64,000 nt of DNA from assembly GCA_039090855.1 (NCBI GenBank), contig CM076990.1, positions 200,513,232 through 200,577,231 of the forward strand. Reading direction: 5' to 3'. This document shows positions 43,663-54,746 of this stretch, piece after piece. Within the stretch, counting starts at the first letter, position 1; every line of letters begins with the position of its first letter. The stretch is from Macrothele yani (lineage: Eukaryota; Arthropoda; Arachnida; Araneae; Macrothelidae). The translations under genes were made by a program, and so were the position numbers. The notes under the pieces are model-generated. The model saw only the letters and a list, made by a program, of their open reading frames with translations, was not told where the DNA came from and made no database searches.

Positions 43663-44974
43663 CAAGGTTGGTCAATAAGTGACGCACAATTGCCTGTGAC
43701 TCCCAGTTTTCAAAGGTTGAATCATGAAAGTTGGTGGATAGGACCTTCATTCTATTAGCCTCCAAATGATCATTAACAGTTCTTTCTTCTCTTTGCAGGT
43801 GAAGCGTAATGGATGGTGAAATGGACACCCTACTACGTCAACAGTTGGTAATAGAGTTTTCTCTACAAATCTGGGGATAGCTCAGCCACATCGATCCACA
43901 GACAATTGTTGACAGTGTGTGGTGAGAAAACAATGGATCGCAGTAATGTGCAGCGACGGTTGCAGGTGTTCCAGAGAGGCGATTTTAGCATTCAGGATAA
44001 ACCACGATGTGGCAGACCGACCACTGTGACAACCACTGCAACTGAGGAAGCCATTGAGAAGCTGATTCAGGAAAACAGATGCATCACCACTTCCCAACTT
44101 ACGGACCGTCTTTGCATGTCAAAGGGAAGTGTTTTAACAGTGGTAGAAAGCTTAGGATACTGAAAAATTCATGCTTGTTGTGTACCACAGCTCCTCACAA
44201 AAGAGATGAAGAGAATTCGGAAAGAGGTGTGTGACTATCTGCTTGAACATTTTGCTGGCGACTTTCCACAATGTTTTCATGGTGTGATAACAGGTGATGA
44301 AACATAGCTGTTTCATTATGACCCACAGAGCAAACGTCAGTCAATGGAGCGGAAGCATGTGGGATCACCGCGGAAGAAGAAGCCATGACTTTCAAGGTCA
44401 TCAAACAAATTGATGGCCACATTTTTTGGGGATCGTCAGGGCGTCATCTTCATCGACTTCCTGGAAAGTGGGACTACCATTACCAAAGAGCGTTATTGTT
44501 CATCCTTGGAGAAGCTTGGGTGTGCCATCAGAACTAAGAGACCACACTTGCAAGCTGAGGACATCAAACTGTATCACGATAACGCGAGACTGCACAGATG
44601 ACAGTGCAGAAAGTGACTTGATGGGGCTGGACACTGGTGCTACAACTCCGTACAGCCCAGACTTGCCACCATCAGATTTTTATCTGTTTAATTGTCTGAA
44701 GGCACATTTATGTGGGAAAGCATTTCAGAGTAACGCAAAACTTATTACGTGTGTCAGGAAGTGGTGTGATGACCAATCTCCGGAGTTTTACCAACGTGCG
44801 TTCTTGCCATGGAAACAATGTTGGCTGCGATGTAGTGAAGCCAGTGGATCCTACATTGAGTGACTTATCTCTAAAGCCAAAGGTTCAAGGTTGCTATCCA
44901 TCAACTTTCATGATTCAACCTTTGAAAACTGAGGAGCTACAGGCAATTGTGCGTTACTTATTGACCAACTTTTG
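43663..44974 (+). mobile_element. mariner element with unusually long (about 85 bp) terminal repeats
   Basis: The left end CAAGGTTGGTCAATAAGTGA and the right end inverted CAAAAGTTGGTCAATAAGTA continue as near-identical inverted repeats through AAAGGTTGAATCATGAAAGT to about 85 bp. TA lies on both sides (43661-43662, 44975-44976). Length is 1312 bp. Confidence 0.93.
43810..44863 (+). pseudogene. mariner transposase, few stops and frameshifts
   Basis: The reading goes from MDGEMDTLLRQQLVIEF (43810) through KTMDRSNVQRRLQVFQRGDF and KPRCGRPTT (to 44040), the second helix-turn-helix QLTDRLCMSKGSVLTVVESL (44163), then LLEHFAGDFPQCFHGVITGD with the first catalytic Asp (44290). An in-frame stop follows D-E-T. 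It continues with LEKLGCAIRTKRPHL, IKLYHDNARLHR with the second Asp (44575-44601), YSPDLPPSDFYLFNCLK with the third (44655-44700), and ends SEASGSYIE at 44863. There are about four inactivating changes, so it is younger than the other mariners here. Confidence 0.88.
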
Positions 44975-45051
44975 TACATGTGCTATTTATTTTAAGCAAA
45001 AGCAAATGGAAAATAATGTATTTTGATTTTCAACAAGAACACATCGGCATA

Positions 45052-46189
45052 CACTGAAGAGCAAAAACATTATGACCACCTGCATAATATGATGTTGGTC
45101 CTCCACATGCCACCAAAACAGCTCTTACCCAACAAGGCATAGACGCTTGAGCTGCCGCGGATCAGATTTGCTGTTCCAACACAAACCGCAAATGCTTGAT
45201 TGGAGTGATGTCTGGAGAATTCGAAGGCTAGGGCAATACCTGGAAGTCTTCCTCATGTTCTGTGAACCATTCTCAAACAATCCGAGCAGTACTGCATTGT
45301 GCATCATCCAGCTGAAAGAAGGCACTACTAGAGGGGGAATAACATTGCCATGAAAGGATGTACGTGGTCTGCAATGATATTTAGGTAGGAGGTAGACATC
45401 ATAGTTTCCTTCATGTGAATAACTGGACCCAGGGTTTCCCCAGCAGAACATTGCCCAAAGCATTACATTTCCTCCACTGACTTGTTTTCATCCCATGGCG
45501 CATCCTGGTGTGCCAACACCTCCCCAGGTAAATGATGCACACATATACCCAGCCATCCCCATGATGCAACAGGAAATGAGCTTCAACAGACCAGATGACC
45601 TCCTTCCAATCATTCAAAGTCCAGTTTTAGTGCTCACTTGCCCATTGTAAGTGCTCCCGACTGTGAACCAAGGTCAGTATGGGCACTCAGTGGCCTGTGG
45701 CCACACAGCCCCACTTTCAGCAGGGCTCAACGTATTGTGTGTTGTGATATTACTCCAGTCATGAACATTTAAATTATCAGTGAGCTGTACCAAAGTATAC
45801 CTTCTGTTGGCTTGTATCATACAGAATAGCTTTCACTCACCTCTAGCATTGATGAGCCTCTGTCGGTCCACACCTTGCCAGCAGTTCGTGGTTTTCCCCT
45901 CCTGGGACCACTTTTTTGAAGGCACCATGACTGACTGAGCACTCCACAAGCCTTGCCATCTTGGAAATGCTCAGACCCAGTCATCTGACCTCTAAGATTT
46001 GGCCCTCATCAACCTCGCTTAAGTTAGCTGCCTTTTCCATCTGAAGAACAAGAGTAACACTTATTAACAGAGCTCAGTATCAGGTGTTATTTATACTGTT
46101 TCATGACCTTCACAAGTGCAGTCATTTAACCTGCAGTTCCTTCGATTTGCATAAACACACGCTGGTCATAATGTTTTGGCTCTTCGGTG
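45052..46189 (-). mobile_element. Tc1 element with both ends, coding region degraded
   Basis: The left end CACTGAAGAGCAAAAACATT and the right end inverted CACCGAAGAGCCAAAACATT are flanked by TA on both sides (45050-45051, 46190-46191). Length is 1138 bp. Minus-strand remains include an N-terminal ISKMARLVECSV-like helix near 45985, GGNVMLWAMFCWGNPG (45475-45430) and a scrambled catalytic C-terminus. No long frame survives. Confidence 0.85.
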
Positions 46190-46199
46190 TATATTAAAG

Positions 46200-47755
46200 A
46201 ATTTGAATGAAAAAGCAACCTTTGAAACTGTTGCTAGCAAAATAATAATAATAATAATGCTACATTAATTATCATCATGAAATCAAATGATTCTTGCATG
46301 AACATTTTCTGTCTTATGAAGACAATGCAAGTCATTACAAAATCCGAATACATTGGGCTACTGATTACAGACCCAAATGTTTATGTGTGGTTGACTTAGA
46401 ACTGAAGACAGGATATCTGAATTTTTTAGAATGTTACAATATTCCAGAGGTCATTTCAAATTACAGGATATTTATTATAATACTAATACTAAAAGGTTTG
46501 TTACTTTTAATTCCTAACATATTTTTAGCATTAAATGAGTATTCTTTGAAAGGCTAATAAAGAAGCACATCAATGATAATTTTAGGTTATAAAAGGCTAC
46601 TTCAATTTTATTATTCTCATTAAAGAAATATTTATGAAGGACTAAAATTCACAATGTCAATGACAAGTTTAAACTGTGAGACTTCTGTCTTTCTTAATCA
46701 ACTATGAATCAAAAACTTGTGTGTATAAAAACATGTAGGAGATTATGAATAAAGTTAATCTTTACCAGTGGTGAAAGAGATGATCATGAAAATTTCAATA
46801 GTAATCAGTACATCAGAAGAAAGTGATCAGATTTATTCTACCTACTGATGCAAAAGATACTTTTATTACCCTGATAAGTCAATTGGTTAGTAGACAAGTT
46901 TTTTTTTCTTGTGGTGGAGAATGGCCTCAATGGGCAAATGAGTGCTACACATCACAGTTAATTATAAAAAACATAAATGAAAACATAACAAAAAAATAAT
47001 AACAAAAATCACATACAAGACAGGACACATGAACATTATATCAAATGGTGTAAATGGACTATACAAAATGAAAACATTGATACAATGTGAAAAAGAGTGA
47101 CATCACACTGATCATTTAACACTGGGCCATACTGTATATTAGGTTAAAGATAACAAACAACATTCTCATAGAGATCCAAACTATAACATAATAATAATAG
47201 ATTTCCTACTGTTGGATGTTTGAGACAATTTATTTTTCAAACTGAGAATGATTTATCTTTTTAACCAAAACACTCTGTGTTCCTTTTTGGGAGTCCCAAT
47301 ATATTCAATAATCTTCCAACCTTTTCCCACTCAGTTACCCATGCATGATAACACAATCTTCAAGTAAGTCAATTAATTTCAAATTGTGTTGTCCACCAGG
47401 AAAATCTAGATTTCCAACAAATTATTAAAACTTTGTTTAAGTATGTCCTCTTGTAATGTCTGCTGACAGAGTGAGATTACTTCTGTTTTTCTTTTCCTTG
47501 GGATTTTCTGTTAACTCCTTGCTTATTCTAATTACAATCTTGTGGCATCTTCTGTCATTCATAAGAGTAACTCTTGTGTACTTTTGCTTAACATTTTTTG
47601 ATAGCTGTAAGCTACTGAGGAAGGTCAGTATAAATTGTGTTCTCAAAACAGGAGTTCCATCATCATCTAATTTTCAGATCAAAGAACATTTTTTTTTCTT
47701 TTCTTTTTTATTGATTGAAGGTTTAATGACCACCATGAGCAACTCAATGGGCTAT
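46200..47755. other. no gene seen
   Basis: AT-rich. A short AAT repeat lies near 46240. An 87-codon open frame at 46294-46557 (plus) has no recognisable motif or good splice sites. Confidence 0.55.
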
Positions 47756-47759
47756 AAGC

Positions 47760-47922
47760 AGTCACTCATCCCTAATTCAGGGCCACTGCTTCCAGGGAAG
47801 GGAGAGAGCCAGTGCAGTAAGGCAAACACAACATCTATACCTCATCAGTTCAAACCTGGACCCTTTCTTGGACGAATGTTCGTAAGCCAGTGCTTAGACC
47901 ACCGCGCCACCAGGGCGGCGAA
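47760..47922 (-). mobile_element. tRNA-derived SINE
   Basis: The minus strand starting at about 47922 reads CGCCGCCCTGGTGGCGCGGT then GGTCTAAGCACTGGCTTACG, a tRNA-like 5' end with an A-box (TGGCGCGGTGG). About 60 bp on it has a B-box-like GGTTTGAACTG (47847-47857). This is the internal RNA polymerase III promoter arrangement of tRNA-derived SINEs. The downstream body and tail are not sharply bounded. Confidence 0.7.
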
Positions 47923-47982
47923 CAATTTTCAAACTGTAATAACAAAAAGTTTTAGAGCTATTTATATTTAGAGGAATTAATC

Positions 47983-48060
47983 TTAGTTGTTCTCATCGAA
48001 ATTGGGAAAGAGTTCTTTCAAGGGCAAAGCATACATCATGTCTCCTGTATTTCTTACAAC
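47983..48060 (-). CDS. possible last exon following the THOC6 exon
   Basis: On the minus strand an acceptor TTTGTCTAG (ending at 48061) is followed in phase 0 by 25 codons, VVRNTGDMMYALPLKELFPN plus five, and TAA at 47983-47985. Phase and order fit splicing from 48808. The residues do not clearly resemble the known THOC6 C-terminus, so this may be chance or a diverged tail. Confidence 0.3.
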   Translation of the reverse strand, partial: VVRNTGDMMYALPLKELFPNFDENN

Positions 48061-48807
48061 CTAGACAAATGGGTTTCTACCTATGCTGTCAGTTCTTAAT
48101 GTATTTCAGAACAATAAACCCCAGAAGAGCTTCATTATAAATAGCTTATTATAACACCTTATTATTAAGATATCTGTTAATAGGCTGAAGAGAAAAAATT
48201 CCTAAACAGTTTTTTTAGACAAACTGAAGATTATATAACTTTTGTTAAATAAAGACCAGCATAGCTTTGCCATAGTCAAAAACAAAACCAAGATGAGAAC
48301 TGTAACAAGGGAAAAATCCTTTTGAAAGTTATAAAACTATTTACCATTCATGATATTTACAAATGACATGACTATTTTAGAACTTACAAAATTATTTGCA
48401 AAACATACATTCTGTATTATTTAAACTAAGTTAGTACTTTTTTTCCAAGCAAGGAGTCTTAACCAAAATAAAACTCAAGCATACAAAAAATATTTTAGAA
48501 AATAAATTTAAAACTTGAGGAGGGAAAAAAGTTACATTGGGGGGGGGGGGGGGATGAAGTAATGGCAGGAGCCTACAACAAAGAAAAAGAAAGTTTGAAC
48601 TTTTGTTAGTCTGGATTAAAATGAGAATTATTAGTTTGGACATGAAACACATCCTAACACATCTCAGAATCTATCTGAAATGCCATATAAATATGCAACT
48701 GTTATTAGTTTTATTTAATGCAATTAATTTTTGAAAGATCACATACACTCAGGGTGATTATTATACTTTAGGAACTCAATTACTTGATGTTAAAATAGAA
48801 AATATAC

Positions 48808-48933
48808 CTTCTGAGTGGGACTTGAATTAATGCCAATGCTGTAAATACTTGATGCCGACGTTGGAACTTCAGCTTTCAACTCTCCATCAAAACTCCAATG
48901 ATTGATGTATGGCTCAGAACCAGCAGATACTAT
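48808..48933 (-). CDS. THOC6: internal exon of THO complex subunit 6 (WD-repeat, mRNA export)
   Basis: A clean 126 bp exon: acceptor TTTTACAG on the minus strand at 48934 and up, and donor AAG followed by GTATATTT below 48808. All 42 codons are open in phase 0. The residues IVSAGSEPYINHWSFDGELK and AEVPTSASS align with the last WD repeat region of THOC6, where the human protein has the same layout of a SAG start, N-x-W, then GELKA and VP. THOC6 is a WD40 subunit of the THO/TREX complex, which couples transcription with nuclear mRNA export. The exon should be second to last. I found no upstream THOC6 exon in the window; the gene would extend to higher coordinates, with transposons in its introns. 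Orthology is recognition from memory, not a search. Confidence 0.8.
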
Positions 48934-49639
48934 CTGTAAAATAAATATTTTACAGTGACATGAGCAAACATTATCACTAGGCTTTCACATGTGTAACTTG
49001 AAGTGTTGGAAAATGTATGCATAAATTATTTTCACTGATTTTTACCTCCAGTCACAGAAATGTGTACACAGTATGTAATACGATCAGGGCTGGAATACAA
49101 CTCCCTCCCCTTATTAGCAGCTACTGCTGAAAATTCTGACACGCAAATTTGGCTCCTTTGTTGCAAGTAGCTGTACTGCTGTATATTTGGTATGTGCATA
49201 AGTTCTCACGATTTAAGGTTGCTTGGCAAAGAAGCTTTGTAATAGGCTTCTCTAAAGCTTCGAGAAGGCAACTGCAACTCATTTGGTGCGTAGCATTTGA
49301 GGTGATAACATGAGCTTATATAAAGTGCACATTAGTCGCTTTTTGTGTTAATAAAAAAAAAGGGCAGCTTCTGAGGAACATAAGTACTGCATAGGAAACA
49401 AATGATGCAAATAAACAAGATCAGTTTGGAAAGTTTTGTTTGGGTGATAGGATGCTTGAAGATCAGCCCTGCTACAGATGCCCTTCTGAAGTGTGTGTGG
49501 TGATGAAATATTAACTATAATTCATTTCAACCCTCATCAAAACTGCCAAGAAATTTTCAGTTCATCAAACGACTCCACAGAGGGAAAGGCTATAAGAATA
49601 TATACATATCATGAAAGTTACTAAATTCAATAACTTCAT

Positions 49640-50440
49640 GTTATCTGCTATCAGAATGGTCCAAGAACTGAATCCATGGTTACCACACATCAACATATCA
49701 ATTATTGGCTAAAAACTGAATGGATAGAGGGTGACAATAAGTGTACCTCTGCAAGCTTGTCACAGAAATAGTCTGTTCTTGGATCAAATGGTGACTGGAG
49801 ATGAAAAATGTGTGCTATACAAGAATACAAAACACACCAAACCTTTTTGTAAAAAAGAGGAAACTCCACAAACAATTTCCAAATTTGATTTCCACTCAAA
49901 GAAGCTCTGCATTTGGTGCAATTTCAAGGATTATCCATGAGTAATTGGCACCTAACCACATGATCACTACAAGTCTTTCTTTACTCTCAGGAATTTGACA
50001 GAGTAAAGGAGTTCTTGAAGTCTGAGCATCCTAGTTTGGTGGGTTGGAAAAAGCATTGTCTTCCATTTTGATAAGGCTTGACTGCATGTGATTATGGCAA
50101 CACAACACACAAATTGCTGGAACTTGGCTGAGAACTTTTGCTTCGCCCACCATATTCACTAGACTTAACACCGACAGATTTCACTTGTCTTGATAACTGC
50201 ATAATCATATGATTGGTAAAAACTGTGAAATATTGTATAGAGGTTGAAATAGTGATTAAAAGGTTTTTTTATTCCAAGAATGCTGCTTTCTTTGATAGTG
50301 GAATTAAACATCTAATCGAAAGATGGGAACATGTTATCACTAATAATGGAGACAACTATGCAACAGATTAAAATAAAACATTGTGTATATAGAAAACTTA
50401 GTTTTGCTTTTTCATGTATGCAAATGTCAAAAACGTTTGC
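49640..50440 (+). pseudogene. mariner transposase relic
   Basis: The plus strand reads DQMVTGDEKCVLYKNTKHTK (49790-49840, G-D-E-K with the first catalytic Asp), PQTISKFDFHSKKLCIWCNF (49870-49925), and then, across stops, N-C-W-N-L-A-E-N-F and a P-P-Y-S-like stretch near 50110-50180, with a C-terminal GIKHLIERWEHVI-like end near 50300-50340. The order is that of a mariner catalytic domain. The DNA-binding half is not recognisable. Confidence 0.65.
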
Positions 50441-50665
50441 ACTTAAACATTAGTCAAATTTCTTAGAAGCATGGAGTTAAAATGCAATTTGTGAAACACA
50501 CACACAGTTACCAAATGCAAAGAAAAATAAACATGAAGCTCAAACCTTTTAATGGAGTGTTAATAAAAGAAATGATGCATAACATTTTAAGCTTTCATAC
50601 TTCAATTCGAAGTATGAAAAAAAAACATTGATGAAAAAAATAATTTACCCATCACAAGTATAAAG

Positions 50666-50815
50666 TTAAGCACTCATGCTACACATGGACTTTTCGACTT
50701 GTGTTGTTTCATGGGGTTCCAGTTCTGGATGTCTCACCTTACCATCAAACCATTTCACTACAGCAGACCACAGGTTAAAATTTTCTTCTTTCATGCCATC
50801 TATTTCAATACTCAT
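50666..50815 (-). CDS. short open frame, possible small exon, unidentified
   Basis: On the minus strand MSIEIDGMKEENFNLWSAVV continues KWFDGKVRHPELEPHETTQ to a stop at 50666-50668, 49 codons. It contains two good donor sites in tandem (GGTAAG and GTGAGA around 50738), so it could be a first coding exon of about 26 codons. The composition is unlike the surrounding AT-rich spacer. I recognise no family. Confidence 0.25.
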   Translation of the reverse strand: MSIEIDGMKEENFNLWSAVVKWFDGKVRHPELEPHETTQVEKSMCSMSA

Positions 50816-51185
50816 TAAGCACCAATTTCAAACTGTTTCTGCAATCACAATTAATTCACTTCATGAAACTGAAACCCACCTTACAACATGAAGTGGAAAA
50901 GGAAAAAATGAAGTTTTTTCCACCTAACAAAGCTCATTTATACATTCTTCATACTTTCTTAAACAGGGTTCATACTCAGTTTCAAAAACAAAATTTTCAG
51001 AGTTTTTAATGACATGTTGGAGACCTTTTTAAGGAGCTTACATAATGACACTTTGAATTTTCTGAAGCATATCAGCACTATTTTTCAAGGAAAATTTCTT
51101 ATCAGAGAAATCAACCATTTGACTCATTTTTGCACCCAACATAAATTTCTAAGAAGAAAATTCCCCTCACTTTGAAAATCTAGTA

Positions 51186-53167
51186 CCGTATATACTCGCG
51201 TATAAGTCGAGAAATTTGGGACAAAATGAGAGCTTCAAAGTAATGGGGTCGACTTGTACACGGGGTCTAAAAATATCGTAAGTCCAAAGGTTCTTCCCGT
51301 GAGTCAAAAGGCAATCCATCCCAAAAGAAATAAAAATGCCGATGCGGTATTAATTACGAAATCGCAACCCTCCGAAAGAAAAAGAAAGAAAGAAAAAACA
51401 CCAATGTGGTAGAATTACGAAATCGCGACCCTCCGAATTTCTCCGCGCTTTGAAAAGTCTCCTCTCTCCTGGTTTGCGTATCCATAGCGCAGTCAGAGCC
51501 GCGCATAGAAAGCTCCGCCCTTCCGACTACCAGTTGATTGCGTTGACTTTCGACGTAACGGAGCCATGCGACAGCCAGTGTTAGGTGTTGCTTGTTCTTA
51601 ATCACACGTGTTTTTTCTTGTTCTTAATCGCATGTGTCTCGCTTCTCCTATTATGGGCGACACGGATTGTGTAAAGAAACGGATGTCCTATAACGCAGGA
51701 TTCAAGTTGAAAGTGGTTTCTTTTGCAGAAAATACTAACAACTGTGCTGCTTCACGTCAATTTGGCATTAACGAAAAACTGATTCGAGGTTGGAATAAAA
51801 AACGGACTTGGTGAAAATCCCAAAATCGCAAAAGGCGCTGCGCCGTGGAACGACATCTTTCCCAGAGCTGGAAAGTGTCTTGAATAATTAGATTGTGGGC
51901 TGCAGACAAAATGTTTACATTGTAACGCGAACTGGTATATGTTTGCGAGCAATGAAGCTCACAAAAGATGAAAAGTTTGCAGCCACAAATAACACTTTTC
52001 GTGCCTCACCAGGATGGTGCACAAGGTTCATGAACCGCTATGGGTTGTGTCTACGCCAGCGCACCAAAATTGCACAAAAGTTACCTCATGACCTCGAAGC
52101 AAAGATAATGGAATTTCAAAAGTATATAATTCAAAAGAGAAAAGAGACTGCTTTTGAATTTTCTCAAATAGGGAACATGGATGAAACCGCCATGTGTTTC
52201 GACCTTCCTGGAAATAAGAAGGTGAACCAAAAGGGCGAAAAAAATATCTTGATCAAAACGACTGGCCACGAAAAATCCAGTTTCACAGTTGTTCTTTCCT
52301 GTTTGGCCGATGGCAGTAAGCTACCTCCGGTAATTATTTTCAAACGCAAAACTCTGCCGAAAAGCGTCTTTCCGTCTGGTGTGCTCGTTCGTGCCCATGA
52401 AAAAGGATGGATGAACGAATCCGGAACAATTGACTGGTTAAAGAATGTGTGGAACAAAATACCAGGTGCACTTTTGAGGAAACCTTCTCTTTTGGTGTGG
52501 GATATGTTTGTTGCACACCGTTGTGCAGAAGTAAAAAAACTGCAGAAAATTCAAAAACAACTCTTGCTGTCATCCCAGGTGGGTTGACATCTGTTCTTCA
52601 ACCACTAGATGTCTGCCTTAATAAGCCCTTCAAGGACAATGTGCGGAGGTATTGGGCAGATTGGATAAGTTCTGATTTGCCGACTGAAACCAAGGGCGGA
52701 AATCTAAAGAAGCCGGATATCGTTTTGATTGCGCGATGGGTCAAGGATGCTTGGGATGCGATACCTGCGGAAATGGTCGTGAAATCATTCAAGAAATGTT
52801 GCATTAGTAACAAACTTGATGGCACAGAGGATGATGAGATTTTTATGAGTGATGATGACAGTGATTCTGATGACACAGGCATAGATGGGAATACTGATGT
52901 TTATGATGACGCGCCGATGACGGAGAAAGGCTTTTTTGAACTGTTTGGCGAGTCAGACTCGGAATCGGATTTTGAAGGGTTCCGATGAAGTTTTTGGGTA
53001 TGCAAATTAAATTTAATATTATATATATAATTTTTTTCGTTTTCAAATGTTTTTGAATAAATTCATTGAAATTTTTTTTTTCTCATTCCGGGATCGACTT
53101 ATACGCGAGTTTCCGATTTCTTACGATTTTTTCCTCTGAAAATGTGGGGGTTGACTTATATATACGG
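51186..53167 (+). mobile_element. pogo-type element with CCGTATATA terminal repeats
   Basis: The left end reads CCGTATATACTCGCGTATAA then GTCGA. The right end inverted reads CCGTATATATAAGTCAACCC, the same repeat lacking the CTCGCG block. TA flanks both sides (51184-51185, 53168-53169). A second inverted copy of the end sequence (GATCGACTTATACGCGAG) lies at 53093-53110. Length is 1982 bp. Confidence 0.92.
51626..52988 (+). pseudogene. pogo transposase (HTH plus DDE_1), three frames
   Basis: The N-terminus KKRMSYNAGFKLKVVSFAEN and AASRQFGINEKLIRGWNKK (51670-51808) is a helix-turn-helix of the pogo type. A frame change leads to the CENP-B-like second domain with ATNNTFRASPGWCTRFMNRY (51990-52050), then MDETAMCFDLPGN with the first catalytic Asp (52180-52215), KTTGHEKSSFTVVLSCLADG and LPPVIIFKRK (52250-52350), and LLVWDMFVAHRC with the second (52490-52530). 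After another shift come PGGLTSVLQPLDVCLNKPFK with the third Asp (52570-52630), and an acidic Asp/Ser-rich C-terminus to 52988. Only two frameshifts separate the parts and the catalytic triad is intact. Confidence 0.9.
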
Positions 53168-53219
53168 TAATTACTAAGCTGCTAAATTATGATTACTTCA
53201 GGAAATCACATAAATACAG

Positions 53220-53990
53220 TTGAATGTTTTATACACAATTTATATTGCAGATACAAATCACATTTTACACCAAAACTGGACAGAGGAAATATCATAAGAA
53301 GAAAAATTTATGTTTACGAGAGAAATCAGCATTCCATCTAACTTTCATTTTTGAAATTTTTGAAAGGCAGAATTCCATCTTCAGGCAGAAAATACCCCCC
53401 CCCCTTCTCCACACACTAATCCCCCTAAAATTTCCCCCTTTGGGTTTGCATTACTCTCAAGAATGACCCACATGATGACAAGAAGAGGTAGAATTCCTTG
53501 AATCCAGGAACAAACTCATGCCTAAAGATTGCAGGGAAGTTTTCGCTCCATCTAATTTCCATTTTCAGAAATTTATTGCCTGCAGTTTCATGCCAAAATA
53601 CAAACATTTAGCAGTAAAATTATATTTAACAACAGTACCAGATAGAGAGAACTTCTCAAGAAAAAAGATAATGATTATGGAGAAAATGTTCACTCCATTT
53701 AACTTCAGTTTTCAAAAGTTTTAAGTTTTGAAAAACGGAATACCATCACCTGACTAAAAACACACCCTGCTATCACCACTAATCCCTCCAAAATAAAAAA
53801 TATATATTTTTTTTCTGTTTTGCATCTCAAAAATGATGGCAAAAAAAGTGGAATTCCACTGATCCACAGAATAATCTCGTGCATGAAAGATGCACTGACT
53901 GAACACAGCTAAGAGGGGGAGGGGTGTGATTTGATATAACACATTCCGGATGCCCTTAACTAACCCATTGACCTTCATGGTCATTAGAGG
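53220..53990. repeat. second locus of the roughly 390 bp dispersed repeat
   Basis: Units here contain ATTCCATCT/ATCTAATTTCCATTTTCAG, TATATTTAACAACAGTACCA and a C-rich run, matching the layout at 37000-37830. About two units. No coding capacity. Confidence 0.55.
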
Positions 53991-54746
53991 CCAGGGAGCC
54001 ACCGCACAATGCTTTATTGCACAATGAAGTATCTTAGGAGCACGATGGGCTTTGCCCAGCTGGCTTCCCTAACCATGGGTGCAAGTTGTGAGATGTGGCC
54101 AAGACTGAAAATATTTTGAATACCCCCCCCACACACACACACACACACAACCACCACCACGCGCACTCAGACATAAACACAACATACATTAAATATTATA
54201 TGTGGTTCAAATTCATTAAATCAAAAGTGCATAAAACGACCGAGCATTAGTGCATATGTATGTAAACAAAATTTGATGTCCATGCAAATTGTAATCGGAA
54301 AATTAAATTTGTTTATTAGGTAGGAACTACCAGTTGAAATTTAACAAATCTCCAAAATTCCTTATGTTGCAAAAAAAAAAAAAAAAAAAAAGATCTTGCA
54401 TTATATTATATTCAAATCCAATCCACATATTTGCTTCTTATATAGCATTTTAAGCCCATAATAGAAATATGTTAACCAAATTATTGAAATTGTAATAATA
54501 ATACATAACATACCGTCGAAGATGTTTCAAATAATCTCTAGTAAATCCTGTTGAATCAAATAAGTGTTGCACACTTTTAAAAGAGTCATTAAATTGTAAA
54601 ATTTAATAAGGATAAAAAAAATTATAATCAAGATTATGCATGTCCAACTGTAGTTGTGTACACAGAGAGCTCGTTTCATTAATTCACTTCACCATGATCA
54701 CAGTTTTATAGTAACCATCGCAAATTATCATAGGTGAATTATTTCT

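Noticed and set aside
46294..46557. An 87-codon plus-strand frame as an exon
   Set aside because: No good splice signals, AT-rich codons and no recognisable motif.
51354..51605. An 83-codon minus-strand frame upstream of the pogo gene
   Set aside because: It overlaps the non-coding 5' part of the pogo element and contains simple repeats.
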